Source of the DNA: Lachnospiraceae bacterium | GTDB lineage: Bacteria > Bacillota > Clostridia > Lachnospirales > Lachnospiraceae | Direction of reading: 5' to 3' | Length of the DNA: 64,000 nt | Assembly: GCA_014804755.1 (NCBI GenBank) | Contig: JAAUZE010000017.1 | Location: 97,835-161,834, forward strand | Translations under genes and position numbers: made by a program | Shown: positions 41,763-52,107 of the stretch, piece by piece | Layout of the letters: each line of letters begins with the position of its first letter | Numbering within the stretch: the first letter of the stretch is position 1 | Notes under the pieces: generated by a model | Seen by the model: the letters and a program-made list of their open reading frames with translations, nothing else | Databases searched by the model: none | Told to the model about the DNA's origin: nothing

Positions 41763-44700
41763 TTAATCCTCATAAAGCGATCTCATGCGCGAAAGCACCT
41801 GCTCACAGACGTCCATTAAGCGGCTCTCATCCTTCTCAACGATCCCGATCTTCGGATAAGTGTGGATAAACGCCGGAACGCCCTTTGTCTCGAATTTCAG
41901 CGCCCCGTCAAACGAGGAAATAAATTCCGGCAGCTTCACGACATTGACCGGTGCCTGCGGCAGCATGGTAATGCGCAGCCTGCCCGCCTCGCCTTTCAGC
42001 TCCGTAGCATAAAGTCTGTGCGCCAACGTGCGGATGAGTGAAATGCGCATGAGATTCTGTGCGGATTTCGGCACCTTCCCGAACCGGTCGCGCAGCTCAT
42101 CCCGCATATCCTCCGCCTGCTCCTCACTCTCTATCGCCGCAATCCGCTTATAAATATCCAGCTTCTGCACCTCGTTCACGATATAGGACGGCGGGATATA
42201 AGCGTCCACATCGAGATCGACCGTCGTCTGAAAATCGGCACGCTCGCCCTCCCCTTTCAGCCGTTTGACCGCCTCGCCCAGCATTTTGCAGTAGAGATCA
42301 TAACCGACCGCCTCCATGTGTCCGTGCTGTTCCGCGCCCAGCAGATTTCCCGCGCCGCGGATCTCCAGATCGCGCATGGCGATCTTAATGCCGCTTCCCA
42401 GCTCCGTAAACTCGCGGATCGCCTGTAAGCGCTTCTCCGCAACCTCTTTTAACAGCTTATCTCTCCGGTACATCAGAAACGCATACGCGGTACGGTTTGA
42501 CCTCCCCACGCGCCCCCGGAGCTGATAAAGCTGCGCTAAGCCCATCGTGTCGGAATCATGGATGATCATCGTATTGACATTGGAAATATCCATTCCCGTT
42601 TCAATGATCGTCGTGGAAACAAGCACGTCAATCTCGCCGTTAATAAAATCAAACATGATGCGCTCTAAGTCCGTTTCGCGCATCTGCCCGTGCGCATAGG
42701 CAATATTCGCCTCCGGCACGAGCGCCTTTAGCATATCGGTAATATCGGCAATGTTGTGCACACGGTTATAGACATAATACACCTGACCGCCCCTGGAAAG
42801 CTCCCTCACGATCGCCTCCCGCACCATCTCCTCATTGTATTCCATAACATATGTTTGGATTGGAAGCCGCTCGTTCGGCGCTTCCTCCAATACACTCATA
42901 TCGCGGATGCCGATCAGGCTCATATGCATCGTGCGCGGGATCGGCGTCGCCGTCAGCGTCATAACATCCACCGTGTTTTTTAATTTTTTGATCTTTTCCT
43001 TATGCGTGACGCCGAAACGCTGCTCCTCATCCACGATCAGCAGGCCCAGATCCTTAAACTGCACGTCGTTGGAAAGTACTCTGTGCGTTCCGATCACAAT
43101 GTCCGCCATACCTGTCCGAAGCGCTTCGATTGTTTTCTTCTGCTGCGCTGCGGAGCGAAAGCGGGAAAGCAGCTCGACCCGCACGGGAAATTCCTTCATA
43201 CGCTGCACGAATGTATTGTAATGCTGCTGCGCCAAAATCGTCGTCGGCACAAGATACACAACCTGCTTATTTTCCTGTACCGCCTTAAACGCCGCACGGA
43301 TAGCGATCTCCGTTTTGCCGTATCCGACGTCCCCGCAGATCAGACGATCCATGATCTTGTGGCTCTCCATATCTTTTTTTACCGCTTCGATCGCATCTAA
43401 CTGGTCCTGCGTCTCCTCATACGGAAACAGCTCCTCAAACTCCCTCTGCCATACCGTATCCGCGCCATAGACATAACCGTCTTTCTGCTGCCGCTCGGCA
43501 TACAGCTCCACGAGATCCTGCGCGACCTGCGCGACCGCGCCGCGCACGCGGCTCTTTGTCCGCTCCCATTCCGTTGTGCCGAGCTTGTTGAGCTTCGGCG
43601 CCTTCGCCGCGTCACCCGACGCATATTTCTGGATCGCGTCTAAGCCCGTCGCCAGCACATAAAGGATACCGCCCCCGCCGTACTCGATCTTCATGTAGTC
43701 TTTTGTGACCTTATCCATCTCGATCTTTTCAATACCGCGGTAAATACCGAGCCCGTGATTTTCATGTACAACGTAATCGCCCGCCTTTAAGTCCGAAAAG
43801 CTCCTGATCTTCTGACCGTCATACGCCTTTTTATATCGTTTTTTCGTCTTATGCGCCGTAAAAATATCATTTTCCGAAAGCACGACAAACTGCAGCTCCG
43901 GATATTCAAAGCCTCTGCGCACCGTGCCGCTGACACTCGCGATCTCGCCGCGCTTTAACTCTTTTTGCAGATCCTCCGTATACCATGCGTTTAATTCCCG
44001 CTCCCGTAAATCCTCGGCAAGGCGCTTCGCCCTTGTCCTCGACGTCGAAAAAAGCATGACGCGGAAGCCCTTTTTATGATACTGCTCCAATTCTTTTACA
44101 AGCGTTTCAAAACTATTGTTATAGGAAGCAACGCCCCGCACCGTGACAGAAAATTTGCGCAGGAATTTAACCGGCACATTCTTAAATTCCATCGTGGAAA
44201 GCGCCATGACGCCATAACCCGATATTTTTGCAAATATTTCCTCCACGGACGTTAAGATATTCATCTGCTGCGGCAGAAGATAACCTTTCTCCGCGCGGTG
44301 CATCATGCTCTCCCGAAACTCCAGTTCCACCGCATCCGCATGCTCTTTGATCCTTGCCGGTTCATCCAAGACGAGCAGCAGCTTTTTTTTATCAAATAGC
44401 TCCAGCACGCTCACCGCCTCGGGATAAAAATAGCGGATATAGCTTTCCATGTTAAGAAAGCCTGCCGCGTCCACCGACGCAGACTCCGTGAGCAGCTCCG
44501 TCAGCTCCTGCATCATCACGCGGATACGGTGCGCTTCTTCCGTTTGAAAGCCGCCCCGGAAACGCGTCTCCACCTCATCCGCTTCGCGCTTCATCCGCTC
44601 CAGGCCCTGCGCGATGCGCTCTGGCGTCAGGATCATTTCCGCCGCCGGATAAATGCGGATTTCCTTCAGGCTCTCAAGGGAACGCTGGCTTAAAATATCA

Positions 44701-45308
44701 AAGCTTCGTACCGACTCTACCTCCTCGCCCCACAGTTCGATCCGGTATGGATTTTCCTCCGTCAAGTCAAACACATCAATGATACCGCCGCGGACGCTAA
44801 ACTGCCCCGGCGCTTCTACCTGCGCAGTTTTTTCATATCCCATGGAAACCAGCCGCCCGGAAAACGCGCCGGTATCGACCATGCCGCCCTCCTCAATAAT
44901 GACAACACTGTCATATAAAATCTCAGGCGGCATCTGCGGTGTCATCAAACTGTCGAAGGTCGTGACAACTGTGACAGCTTCACCCTGTAAAATGCTTCTC
45001 AGACAGCGCACACGCTGACTGACAAGCTCATTGCCGTGCACATCCGCCTGATAAAAGATCAAATCCTTGGCCGGGTAGTACATGACATTCCTGTCATAAA
45101 GAGCCGCGTCCTCACAGATCTCTTTTGCGCGAAGGTCGCTATAGGTCGCAATGATCTTCAAGGGAAATGCTTCCCCCAGGCCATAGACCATATGCAGCTT
45201 CTGGGAGTCCACGCAGCCGATCACAGACACACTCTCCCCGTTATGAACCGCCTTTTGCATCTCCTCATATTCACCAAGCTCCCTGATCGGAGCCGTCAGC
45301 ATATTCAT
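41763..45308 (-). CDS. mfd: Transcription-repair coupling factor
   Basis: 1181 residues, the full family length. It removes RNA polymerase stalled at DNA lesions and recruits UvrA. Domain order: UvrB-like N-terminus (residues 1-330), CarD-like polymerase-interacting domain around [20 protein letters not shown], RecG-type helicase with Walker [14 protein letters not shown], Walker [12 protein letters not shown] and [18 protein letters not shown], and a C-terminal TRCF domain containing [20 protein letters not shown]. Followed on the same strand by xylB, and preceded by pth. Confidence 0.97.
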   Translation of the reverse strand: MNMLTAPIRELGEYEEMQKAVHNGESVSVIGCVDSQKLHMVYGLGEAFPLKIIATYSDLRAKEICEDAALYDRNVMYYPAKDLIFYQADVHGNELVSQRVRCLRSILQGEAVTVVTTFDSLMTPQMPPEILYDSVVIIEEGGMVDTGAFSGRLVSMGYEKTAQVEAPGQFSVRGGIIDVFDLTEENPYRIELWGEEVESVRSFDILSQRSLESLKEIRIYPAAEMILTPERIAQGLERMKREADEVETRFRGGFQTEEAHRIRVMMQELTELLTESASVDAAGFLNMESYIRYFYPEAVSVLELFDKKKLLLVLDEPARIKEHADAVELEFRESMMHRAEKGYLLPQQMNILTSVEEIFAKISGYGVMALSTMEFKNVPVKFLRKFSVTVRGVASYNNSFETLVKELEQYHKKGFRVMLFSTSRTRAKRLAEDLRERELNAWYTEDLQKELKRGEIASVSGTVRRGFEYPELQFVVLSENDIFTAHKTKKRYKKAYDGQKIRSFSDLKAGDYVVHENHGLGIYRGIEKIEMDKVTKDYMKIEYGGGGILYVLATGLDAIQKYASGDAAKAPKLNKLGTTEWERTKSRVRGAVAQVAQDLVELYAERQQKDGYVYGADTVWQREFEELFPYEETQDQLDAIEAVKKDMESHKIMDRLICGDVGYGKTEIAIRAAFKAVQENKQVVYLVPTTILAQQHYNTFVQRMKEFPVRVELLSRFRSAAQQKKTIEALRTGMADIVIGTHRVLSNDVQFKDLGLLIVDEEQRFGVTHKEKIKKLKNTVDVMTLTATPIPRTMHMSLIGIRDMSVLEEAPNERLPIQTYVMEYNEEMVREAIVRELSRGGQVYYVYNRVHNIADITDMLKALVPEANIAYAHGQMRETDLERIMFDFINGEIDVLVSTTIIETGMDISNVNTMIIHDSDTMGLAQLYQLRGRVGRSNRTAYAFLMYRRDKLLKEVAEKRLQAIREFTELGSGIKIAMRDLEIRGAGNLLGAEQHGHMEAVGYDLYCKMLGEAVKRLKGEGERADFQTTVDLDVDAYIPPSYIVNEVQKLDIYKRIAAIESEEQAEDMRDELRDRFGKVPKSAQNLMRISLIRTLAHRLYATELKGEAGRLRITMLPQAPVNVVKLPEFISSFDGALKFETKGVPAFIHTYPKIGIVEKDESRLMDVCEQVLSRMRSLYED

Positions 45309-45411
45309 AGTAATCCCTCATTCTTACTCAGCCCGCAAACTTGTTCGTTTTGAGAACTTGCTCCCTTTGCGGACCTATTCCTTTAATCTCCTGCCCAAAA
45401 TCCCAAAAAGA

Positions 45412-45481
45412 ATCGCGAAGCGATACTTTTGAAAATGACTTAGATTTTCTTAGGTTGGGTATTCTCCAACCTTAGGAAATC
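45412..45481. repeat. Two hairpins between mfd and pth
   Basis: ATCGC GAA GCGAT (45412-45424) is a short stem with a GAA loop; the second stem (45443-45481) pairs GATTTTCTTAGGTTGG with CCAACCTTAGGAAATC around a seven-base loop. The second ends one base from the pth stop and may act as its 3' structure. Confidence 0.7.
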
Positions 45482-45482
45482 T

Positions 45483-46052
45483 TCATTTTCTTCCGTTAAA
45501 GAGATTCATCGTCTGATCCGCCCCGTCGCACAGAACGGATACCGCCGCTTCCTTCGCAAGTGTGATACTTTCCTTCATCTTTTCACGATCCTCCTCGCAA
45601 AAGCCGCCAAGCACATGATTGACCAGATCACCGCCCTTCGGCTTATCGCCGACGCCGATCTTGATCCGCATAAACTCATCATGCCCCAAATGAGCCAGTA
45701 TGCTCTTGATCCCATTATGTCCTCCCGCGCTTCCCTTCTTGCGGATGCGCAGCTTACCGACATCTAAGCTGATGTCGTCATAGATCACGAGCAGCTCCTC
45801 CCGTTCGTCCGCTTTATAATAATCAAGCAGCTCGCGGACACTCTCGCCGCTTAAATTCATATAAGTCTGCGGTTTGGCAAGCAAGACCTTTTTTCCGTCG
45901 ATCATACCTTTTCCGATCAGCGCTTTGTGTTTTTTTTCCGTGACATTGATCTGATATGCTTCCGCAAGCGCGTCAATCACACAAAAGCCGACATTATGGC
46001 GCGTATGTTCATATTCTTTCCCCGGATTTCCCAAACCGACTATAATATACAT
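45483..46052 (-). CDS. pth: Peptidyl-tRNA hydrolase
   Basis: 189 residues from the ATG at 46052, the start with correct distance to AGAGGG. It rescues stalled peptidyl-tRNA. Signatures: IIVGLGNPGKEYEHTRHNVG with the catalytic His, and GGHNGIKSILAHLGHDEFMR and KIGVGDKP. Upstream of mfd on the same strand, the usual pth-mfd order of firmicutes. Confidence 0.96.
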   Translation of the reverse strand: MYIIVGLGNPGKEYEHTRHNVGFCVIDALAEAYQINVTEKKHKALIGKGMIDGKKVLLAKPQTYMNLSGESVRELLDYYKADEREELLVIYDDISLDVGKLRIRKKGSAGGHNGIKSILAHLGHDEFMRIKIGVGDKPKGGDLVNHVLGGFCEEDREKMKESITLAKEAAVSVLCDGADQTMNLFNGRK

Positions 46053-46225
46053 TTCCATTCCCTCTTTTTTCTATAGATGCGTTCTTTTTTACCATACCAA
46101 AAACGGGGATGTTTCGCAACATCCCCGCCGTAAACTGCTATTCTTTTTTTGCATAACCCCTCGCATCCTTTTAGACTTTTCGGGTTTTCTCAAGCCCGGA
46201 AGAAGAATCCGCGAAGCAAATTCCA

Positions 46226-46279
46226 AAAGAAATGCCGAAGGCATTTCTTTGAAAGATTGGCGCAGGTGCGCCAATCTTT
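46226..46279. repeat. Two perfect hairpins at the spoVG 3' end
   Basis: AAAGAAATGCC GAA GGCATTTCTTT (46226-46250, 11-bp stem, GAA loop) and AAAGATTGGCGCA GG TGCGCCAATCTTT (46252-46279, 13-bp stem). Near-identical stems recur at 54.35 and 54.84 kb. The second lies one base from the spoVG stop codon and could terminate its transcript. Confidence 0.85.
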
Positions 46280-46280
46280 T

Positions 46281-46553
46281 TTATTCCTCGTCAGGAATCA
46301 GCAATGCCTGCTCATAGCGTTCCAAAATAATCCGCTGAATCTGATCCCGCGTATCGGAATTGATCGGATGCGCAATATCGCGGTATTCACCGTCCGCCGC
46401 CTTCTTGCTCGGCATCGCGATAAACATTCCCTTTTCCCCCTCAATTACCTTGATGTCATGAATGACGAATTCGTTGTCGATCGTAATGGACACGATCGCC
46501 TTCATTTTTCCCTCTTTGGTAATTTTCCTGACACGAACATCTGTAATGTTCAT
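46281..46553 (-). CDS. spoVG: SpoVG regulator
   Basis: 90 residues from the ATG at 46553 after AAAGGGGG. SpoVG is a small nucleic-acid-binding protein that affects sporulation, septation and capsule or virulence genes. The family is obvious: [20 protein letters not shown], then [19 protein letters not shown] and [20 protein letters not shown]. It follows glgD by 60 bases and precedes pth. Confidence 0.96.
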   Translation of the reverse strand: MNITDVRVRKITKEGKMKAIVSITIDNEFVIHDIKVIEGEKGMFIAMPSKKAADGEYRDIAHPINSDTRDQIQRIILERYEQALLIPDEE

Positions 46554-46613
46554 TTGCAATCCCCCTTTGTTCCTCACCTGACATCGAAACAGTAACAGAC
46601 TCCCCCCGGCTGC

Positions 46614-47732
46614 TTATAATACATATCTCTCACTGTTTTCAACAACAACCTTGATGCCGTCATCTCCCTTATAATAAGAGTTGGCTCTGATCGTATCATG
46701 CCCTTCCACAATACAATTCTCGATATGTGTATTATCCCCTATATACACATCATTGAGTATGATAGAATTTTTGATATAGCAGTTGTTGCCGATAAATACT
46801 TCCTTAAAGATGACCGAATCCTCCACCGTACCGTTAATGATACTGCCGCTGGAGATCAGACTGTTCTTCACGCTCATGCCGACATTGTATTTTGCCGGCG
46901 GAAGATCATCCACCTTGGAGTAGATATTCGGATATTCCCCGAAGAAATAATTGCGGATCTCCGGCTTTAAGAAATCCATATTCGTTCTGAAATAATCATC
47001 AACGCTTGCAATATTGCTCCAGTAATCCTTCGTCTTATATCCGTAAATACGCTTGATGTTCTTATACCGGATCAGAATATCCCTAACGAAATCCATCCTC
47101 TCTTCCATCGCGGAGCGCTCGATCAGTTCTATGAGCTGGCGCCTTCTGATAATGTAGATACCGCAGGAGATCGTATTGGATTTTGCCATCAGCGGCTTCT
47201 CCTCAAATTCCTCGATCCGGCTGTCCTCATTCATTTTGACCGTTCCGAAGCGTTCTACATTCGTGCCCTCCGGCATATCCTTTACCACAACCGTGATATC
47301 CGCTTTTTTCTCTATATGATATTCCAGTACCTTATTGTAATCCATCTTATACACACAATCGCCGGATGTGATAACCACATAGGGCTCATGCGCATTTTTC
47401 AGATAAGAAAGGTTCTGCCAGATGGCGTCCGCCGTACCGCGGTACCAGCTGCTGTTCTCGGATGTCACCGTCGGCGCAAACACGGACAGCCCGCCCTGTT
47501 TCCGTCCGAAGTCCCACCATTTTGAGGAACTTAAATGTTCATTCAGGCTTCTCGCATTATACTGCGTGAATACCGCAACTCTCTGAATGCCGGAATTCGT
47601 CATATTGCTCAGCGCAAAGTCAATTCCGCGGTAGCTTCCCGCAATCGGCATTGCCGAGATTGCACGCTTCTGTGTCAATTCCTTCATTCTGTGATTATTA
47701 CCACCCGCTAAAATGATTCCTATTGCTTTCAT
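46614..47732 (-). CDS. glgD: Glucose-1-phosphate adenylyltransferase, GlgD subunit
   Basis: 372 residues. GlgD is the second subunit of the firmicute ADP-glucose pyrophosphorylase; alone it is poorly active but it improves the GlgC catalytic subunit. The nucleotidyltransferase N-terminus has ILAGGNNHRMKELTQKRAIS, where the usual G-x-x-x-R-L loop is altered (GGNNHRM), and the SGDCVYKMDYNKVL block. A left-handed beta-helix C-terminus (SVIFKEVFIGNNCYIKNSII) follows. It begins two bases after glgC ends, so they are coupled. Confidence 0.95.
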   Translation of the reverse strand: MKAIGIILAGGNNHRMKELTQKRAISAMPIAGSYRGIDFALSNMTNSGIQRVAVFTQYNARSLNEHLSSSKWWDFGRKQGGLSVFAPTVTSENSSWYRGTADAIWQNLSYLKNAHEPYVVITSGDCVYKMDYNKVLEYHIEKKADITVVVKDMPEGTNVERFGTVKMNEDSRIEEFEEKPLMAKSNTISCGIYIIRRRQLIELIERSAMEERMDFVRDILIRYKNIKRIYGYKTKDYWSNIASVDDYFRTNMDFLKPEIRNYFFGEYPNIYSKVDDLPPAKYNVGMSVKNSLISSGSIINGTVEDSVIFKEVFIGNNCYIKNSIILNDVYIGDNTHIENCIVEGHDTIRANSYYKGDDGIKVVVENSERYVL

Positions 47733-47734
47733 AT

Positions 47735-49003
47735 TCAGTCACCTGCCTTAATCAGAGATTTACCGCTTGCAAGAACGCCGTTCGGATAATCTTCCTTATC
47801 TGTCACGCCCGCAATTACTGTATTCTTTCCTACGCTGACGTCATCCGGTACGACCGATCTCTCGCCGATCGTCGTAATCCCGTGGTTGTAGATATGCGGC
47901 ATCGTATCATTTTCAGCCTCTTCGCCAACTCCGAGCTTCACACGGTTGCCGACAACAACATTCTCGGCAATGATGCCCTTATTCACCTCGCAGCCTTCGC
48001 CGATCACCGTATCATTCATGATAATGGAATCACGCACAACAGTATCCTTGCCGATCTTCACGCCGCAGCCGATGACGGAATTGTATACTCTGCCGTAAAC
48101 CTCAGTGCCTTCGCCGATCAGGCTTCGCTCTGCAACGCTTTCACCCGAAATATACTGCGGCGAGAGCTGATTGCTCTTTGTATAGATCTTCCAATACTCC
48201 TCGTAAAGGTTGAACTCCGGAACAATATCGATCAGCTCCATATTCGCCTCCCAATAGGAGTTCAGGGTTCCGACATCCTTCCAGTAACCGTTAAACTCAT
48301 AGGCATACAACGGCGCGCCCTTCTCATGGCAGTACGGAATGACATGCTTTCCGAAATCAAGTGCCGGCTGCTCCGCCTTGGCAATGAGCGCTTCCCGAAG
48401 CGTCTTCCAGTTAAAGATATAAATACCCATGGACGCAAGATTACTGCGCGGATTCTCCGGCTTCTCCTCAAAATCAACGATCTTGCGGTTTTCGTCCGTA
48501 ATCACAATACCGAAACGCTTTGCCTCCTCCATCGGAACAGGCATCGCGGCAATTGTTACCTCCGCGCCGTTCTTCTTATGGAAGTCGAGCATCACCTCAT
48601 AATCCATTTTGTAAATATGGTCACCCGAAAGAATGAGCACATACTCCGGATTGTAATTCTCCATGTAATCAAGGTTCTGGTAAATCGCATTCGCCGTTCC
48701 GGTATACCACTCCGTATTTGTACTTTTCTCATAGGGAGGAAGCACCGTCACGCCGCCGATATTTCTGTCTAAGTCCCACGGAATACCGATACCGATATGC
48801 GTATTCAGCCTGAGCGGCTGATACTGCGTCAATACACCCACCGTATCAACGCCCGAATTAATGCAGTTGCTCAGCGGAAAATCGATGATCCTGTACTTCC
48901 CACCGAAAGAAACTGCCGGTTTCGCCACTTTTGCGGTCAATACCCCCAATCTGCTGCCCTGACCACCTGCAAGCAGCATGGCAATCATTTCCTTCTTAAT
49001 CAT
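47735..49003 (-). CDS. glgC: Glucose-1-phosphate adenylyltransferase, catalytic subunit
   Basis: 422 residues. It makes ADP-glucose for glycogen synthesis. The catalytic loop [49 protein letters not shown] and VEDFEEKP-type ([10 protein letters not shown]) blocks are all present, with a C-terminal beta-helix ([20 protein letters not shown]). GAGGTGATGTC precedes the ATG. First gene of glgC-glgD-(spoVG-pth-mfd). Confidence 0.97.
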   Translation of the reverse strand: MIKKEMIAMLLAGGQGSRLGVLTAKVAKPAVSFGGKYRIIDFPLSNCINSGVDTVGVLTQYQPLRLNTHIGIGIPWDLDRNIGGVTVLPPYEKSTNTEWYTGTANAIYQNLDYMENYNPEYVLILSGDHIYKMDYEVMLDFHKKNGAEVTIAAMPVPMEEAKRFGIVITDENRKIVDFEEKPENPRSNLASMGIYIFNWKTLREALIAKAEQPALDFGKHVIPYCHEKGAPLYAYEFNGYWKDVGTLNSYWEANMELIDIVPEFNLYEEYWKIYTKSNQLSPQYISGESVAERSLIGEGTEVYGRVYNSVIGCGVKIGKDTVVRDSIIMNDTVIGEGCEVNKGIIAENVVVGNRVKLGVGEEAENDTMPHIYNHGITTIGERSVVPDDVSVGKNTVIAGVTDKEDYPNGVLASGKSLIKAGD

Positions 49004-49055
49004 GACATCACCTCATTTTTATAAAATCTAGTAAAATAGTACTTATATTGTTTCC

Positions 49056-49084
49056 ATTATAGCACACCCTTATCGGAAAGTGAA
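49056..49084 (-). promoter_or_regulatory. Promoter of glgC-glgD
   Basis: On the minus strand TTCACT (49079-49084), 17-bp spacer, TATAAT (49056-49061), about 55 bases ahead of glgC. Confidence 0.6.
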
Positions 49085-49194
49085 TATAATTTACAAAAAA
49101 CTGCTCTTTTTTTCAAAAAAATTGTGAACATTTTTGACATGTTGTGATTTTTTTCTATTTTTTATTATGCAGTTTTTTGTTTTGGAATATCTAT

Positions 49195-49223
49195 TTGTGT
49201 TTTTTTCTTAATAGATATATAAT
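49195..49223 (+). promoter_or_regulatory. Promoter of murC
   Basis: TTGTGT (49195-49200), 17-bp spacer, TATAAT (49218-49223), 46 bases before the murC start. The flanking DNA 49085-49195 is very AT-rich with T-runs, as in UP-type elements. Confidence 0.6.
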
Positions 49224-49269
49224 AGCCACAGAATCTACTTAATTATTATTTGCGATAGGAAGTGCGTTC

Positions 49270-50649
49270 ATGTATCAAATTGATTTTCAGACTCCCATTC
49301 ATATTCATTTTATCGGTATCGGCGGTATCAGCATGAGCGGTCTTGCCGAGCTTCTGCTTGCCAAGGGTTTTCATGTATCCGGCTCGGATTCCAAAGCCTC
49401 CGCGCTCACCGATAAGCTGGCAGAAAAAGGTGCTGTCATCCGCATCGGACAGTGCGCGGCAAATCTTACCCCCGCGCCGGAGCTCGTTGTGTATACCGCG
49501 GCGATCCATGCGGATAACCCCGAATTTGCGGCGGCAAAGGAAGCAGGACTTCCCATGCTGACGCGCGCGCAGCTGCTTGGGCAGATCATGAAATGCTATT
49601 CCGCTTCCATCGCTGTCAGCGGCACGCACGGCAAGACAACCACGACATCCATGATCTCATCCATCCTGCTGCATGCCGATACCGATCCGACAATTTCCAT
49701 CGGCGGCATCTTAAAGGAGACCGGTTCGAATTTCCGCATCGGCCATTCCGACATTTTTGTGACCGAAGCATGTGAATATACCAACAGTTTTTTAAGCTTT
49801 TTTCCGCGCATCGGCATTATCCTCAATGTGGAGGAGGATCACATGGACTTCTTCCATGACATCGAAGAGATCCGCGACTCCTTCCACCGTTTCGCGTCCC
49901 TTCTGCCCTCTGACGGCATATTGATCATTCATGCCGCCATTCCCGGTTTTGAAGAACTGACGCGGGGGCTTTCCTGTCGGATTGTCACGTTCGGCGGCAA
50001 TGCGTCCTGTGATTATTCCTACCGCGCGCTTTCCTACGATGAATACGGGCATGCCTCCTATACGCTTGTCCGCAAAGATCGGGCGGAGCTTCCCATTACC
50101 CTGCATGTTCCCGGCGAGCATAACGTTTTAAATTCTCTCGCTGCGCTCGCGCTTGCCGATGTGCTCGGCATTTCCGATGAGACCGCTTCACAGGCGCTCT
50201 GCAATTTTTCCGGAACAAGCCGCCGCTTTGAATACAAGGGCGTCCTAAACGGCGTTACTATAATAGATGATTATGCACATCATCCGACAGAAATTACTGC
50301 AACGCTGCGCGCCGCTGCACATTATCCGCACAAACGGCTTTGGTGTATTTTCCAGCCCCATACCTACACGCGCACCAAAACCTTTTTAAAAGAATTTGCG
50401 CAGGCGCTCTCCCTTGCCGATCATGTCATCCTCGCGGATATTTTTCCCGCCCGTGAGACAGACACCCTCGGGATCAGCTCTGAAACGCTCCGGGAAGAAC
50501 TGCTGGCGCTTCATGCGCCCTGTGACTGCCCGGGAGATTTTTCAAAAATCGCACAGTTTGTCCGAGAAAATTGCATAAACGGGGATTTGTTGATAACTAT
50601 GGGGGCCGGAGATGTTGTAAAAATCGGCGAAATGCTCTTAAAAAATTAA
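49270..50649 (+). CDS. murC: UDP-N-acetylmuramate--L-alanine ligase
   Basis: 459 residues. First amino-acid addition in peptidoglycan synthesis. The Rossmann N-terminus reads IHFIGIGGISMSGLAELLLA, the P-loop VSGTHGKTTTTSMI, and the third domain contains IDDYAHHPTEITATL and FQPHTYTRTKTF. GGAAG precedes the ATG. Divergent from glgC. Terminated by a hairpin in the DnaA-box-like repeat region. Confidence 0.97.
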   Translation: MYQIDFQTPIHIHFIGIGGISMSGLAELLLAKGFHVSGSDSKASALTDKLAEKGAVIRIGQCAANLTPAPELVVYTAAIHADNPEFAAAKEAGLPMLTRAQLLGQIMKCYSASIAVSGTHGKTTTTSMISSILLHADTDPTISIGGILKETGSNFRIGHSDIFVTEACEYTNSFLSFFPRIGIILNVEEDHMDFFHDIEEIRDSFHRFASLLPSDGILIIHAAIPGFEELTRGLSCRIVTFGGNASCDYSYRALSYDEYGHASYTLVRKDRAELPITLHVPGEHNVLNSLAALALADVLGISDETASQALCNFSGTSRRFEYKGVLNGVTIIDDYAHHPTEITATLRAAAHYPHKRLWCIFQPHTYTRTKTFLKEFAQALSLADHVILADIFPARETDTLGISSETLREELLALHAPCDCPGDFSKIAQFVRENCINGDLLITMGAGDVVKIGEMLLKN

Positions 50650-50764
50650 CCATCCACAATATCCACATTTTTTTCGGCAAAAACCGCCGCGAAAAGATGT
50701 GGATATTTTTTTCAACCGCCCCACTGTCTTCGGACAAGCCCGAGCCTCATCCACAATATCCACA
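50650..50764. promoter_or_regulatory. Cluster of five DnaA-box-like 9-mers in a duplicated block
   Basis: Sites, with consensus TTATCCACA: CCATCCACA (50650-50658), ATATCCACA (50659-50667), inverted TGTGGATAT (50698-50706), TCATCCACA (50747-50755) and ATATCCACA (50756-50764). Each of the two direct copies carries two abutting sites; the copies are 97 bases apart and identical over about 21 bases. Each 9-mer differs from consensus at one or two of the first positions. It precedes dnaD-dnaI-prs. Confidence 0.55.
50659..50712 (+). terminator. murC: Terminator of murC built from the inverted repeat
   Basis: ATATCCACAT (50659-50668) pairs with ATGTGGATAT (50697-50706), with a further inner stem of GCGG/CCGC type, and is followed by T7. 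It lies 10 bases after the stop codon. Confidence 0.75.
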
Positions 50765-50825
50765 TTTTTCACATTGGGCAGTATCTGAAAATGCCGTTTT
50801 TATTTCGTCAATTTGCCTGTTTCTA

Positions 50826-50847
50826 TTTTTTCCGCGCTGTGCTATAC
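50826..50847 (+). promoter_or_regulatory. Candidate promoter of the dnaD-dnaI-prs operon
   Basis: TATACT at 50842-50847 with a poor TTTCTA at 17-bp spacing upstream. It would leave a leader of about 180 bases containing the hairpin at 50975-51007. Confidence 0.35.
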
Positions 50848-50974
50848 TATGCTCGTTTCCATTCATTAACTAAAAAGAACTTTCGGATTTTGAGGTTTAT
50901 CGGAGCGCATTGTGCAATGATAATGAAGTGCCGTCAATGCATATCGGGCTGCAGGACTTCTGACACTCAAATCC

Positions 50975-51007
50975 TAGGGAAGCGCTGATGAAATCAACGT
51001 TTCCCTA
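50975..51007. repeat. 15-bp hairpin with GAA loop in the dnaD leader
   Basis: TAGGGAAGCGCTGAT, loop GAA, ATCAACGTTTCCCTA (50975-51007): one mismatch and one G-T pair in 15. Its left arm matches the inverse of the longest stem at 37477-37511 (GGAAGCGCTGAT), showing that the two are copies of one element. Confidence 0.8.
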
Positions 51008-51031
51008 TCATAATATGACGCAGGTGATACA

Positions 51032-52096
51032 ATGAACACTTTCACGGTTTCTCAGGACAATTACATCAGCCACACGCTGGTTCCGAATCGTTTTATTGAC
51101 GAATATTTAGCTGAGGCAAACGATGCGCAGATCAAGATCTATCTCTACCTTTTACGCATGATGAGTGCGCATAAGGCTACCGGTATCTCCGATATCGCGG
51201 ATGTGTTTAATTATACGGAGCAGGACGTGAAGCGCGCGCTCCGTTACTGGGAGAAAAAACGCCTGATCTCTTTGCGCTACGACGAGAACAAAAATATCTG
51301 CGGCATCCGCATTGAGCATCTTTTTGAAACGCCCGACAACAGCGGACAGACGTCCGGTGCAGAGATTATTGCCATACATAAAAATACAATGCCGGAAAAA
51401 GCGGAGGAAACACCCTCTTTCGAAAAGCCTGTCTATTCGCTTGACAGACTGAGCGCATTCCAAAAACGCGAGGAAACAAAGCAGCTCATGTTTGCCATTC
51501 AGACCTACATCGGCAGACCGCTCTCACAGTCCAACATCGCGACCATTCTTTTTTTGTCGGACACGCTGCACTTTTCCAACGATCTGATCGACTATCTGAT
51601 CCAATACTGCGTGGAGCGCGATAAAAAAGACTTCCGCTATATTGAACGCGTCGGCATCACCTGGGCGGAGAACCGGATCACATCGCCAAAGGAAGCCGCA
51701 CGCTACTGCGCACGCTATGACCGCACCGTGTACGGCATCATGCGCGCGCTCGGCAAGACAGGCGCTCCGACGGACCGTGAAGTCTCTTATATCCGCAAAT
51801 GGACAAAGGATTACGCTTTTTCGCTCGACATCATTACCGAGGCGTGCGACCGCACAGTGCTGGCAACCGACAAGCACCGCTTTGAATATGCCGACGGGAT
51901 TCTTTCCAGCTGGCGCAAGCAGAACGTGCAGAGCAAAGCGGATATATCGGCGCTGGATCAATCGCACCGTTCGTCTTCGACCGCGGCGCCGGGCAGCAGC
52001 CCCTCCCGCAGCGTCGGAGGTCCGAATCACTTCAATCAGTTCAGGCAGAACACCTATGATTACGACGAGCTGGAAAAAGAGATCGTGAGCAACTAA
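51032..52096 (+). CDS. dnaD: DnaD-domain replication protein
   Basis: 354 residues. DnaD helps remodel origin DNA and load the helicase with DnaB/DnaI. The N-terminal winged helix includes NDAQIKIYLYLLRMMSAHKA and YTEQDVKRALRYWEKKRLIS; the C-terminal DnaB_2 domain contains SYIRKWTKDYAFSLDIITEA and FEYADGILSSW, the YxxxIxxxW motif. A linker with Pro/Ser/Ala lies in between and the tail is Ser-rich. First gene of an operon with dnaI (11 bases apart). Confidence 0.92.
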   Translation: MNTFTVSQDNYISHTLVPNRFIDEYLAEANDAQIKIYLYLLRMMSAHKATGISDIADVFNYTEQDVKRALRYWEKKRLISLRYDENKNICGIRIEHLFETPDNSGQTSGAEIIAIHKNTMPEKAEETPSFEKPVYSLDRLSAFQKREETKQLMFAIQTYIGRPLSQSNIATILFLSDTLHFSNDLIDYLIQYCVERDKKDFRYIERVGITWAENRITSPKEAARYCARYDRTVYGIMRALGKTGAPTDREVSYIRKWTKDYAFSLDIITEACDRTVLATDKHRFEYADGILSSWRKQNVQSKADISALDQSHRSSSTAAPGSSPSRSVGGPNHFNQFRQNTYDYDELEKEIVSN

Positions 52097-52107
52097 GGAG
52101 GCTTTTT

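Noticed and set aside
47723..48772. 349-codon open frame on the plus strand
   Set aside because: Antisense to glgC, no recognisable domain, no Shine-Dalgarno site.
50650..50764. Chromosomal replication origin
   Set aside because: No dnaA, dnaN or rpmH gene is near and the boxes are imperfect; a regulatory or titration role is more cautious.
50571..50873. 100-codon frame on the plus strand
   Set aside because: Overlaps the murC end and runs through its terminator and the DnaA-box-like repeats.
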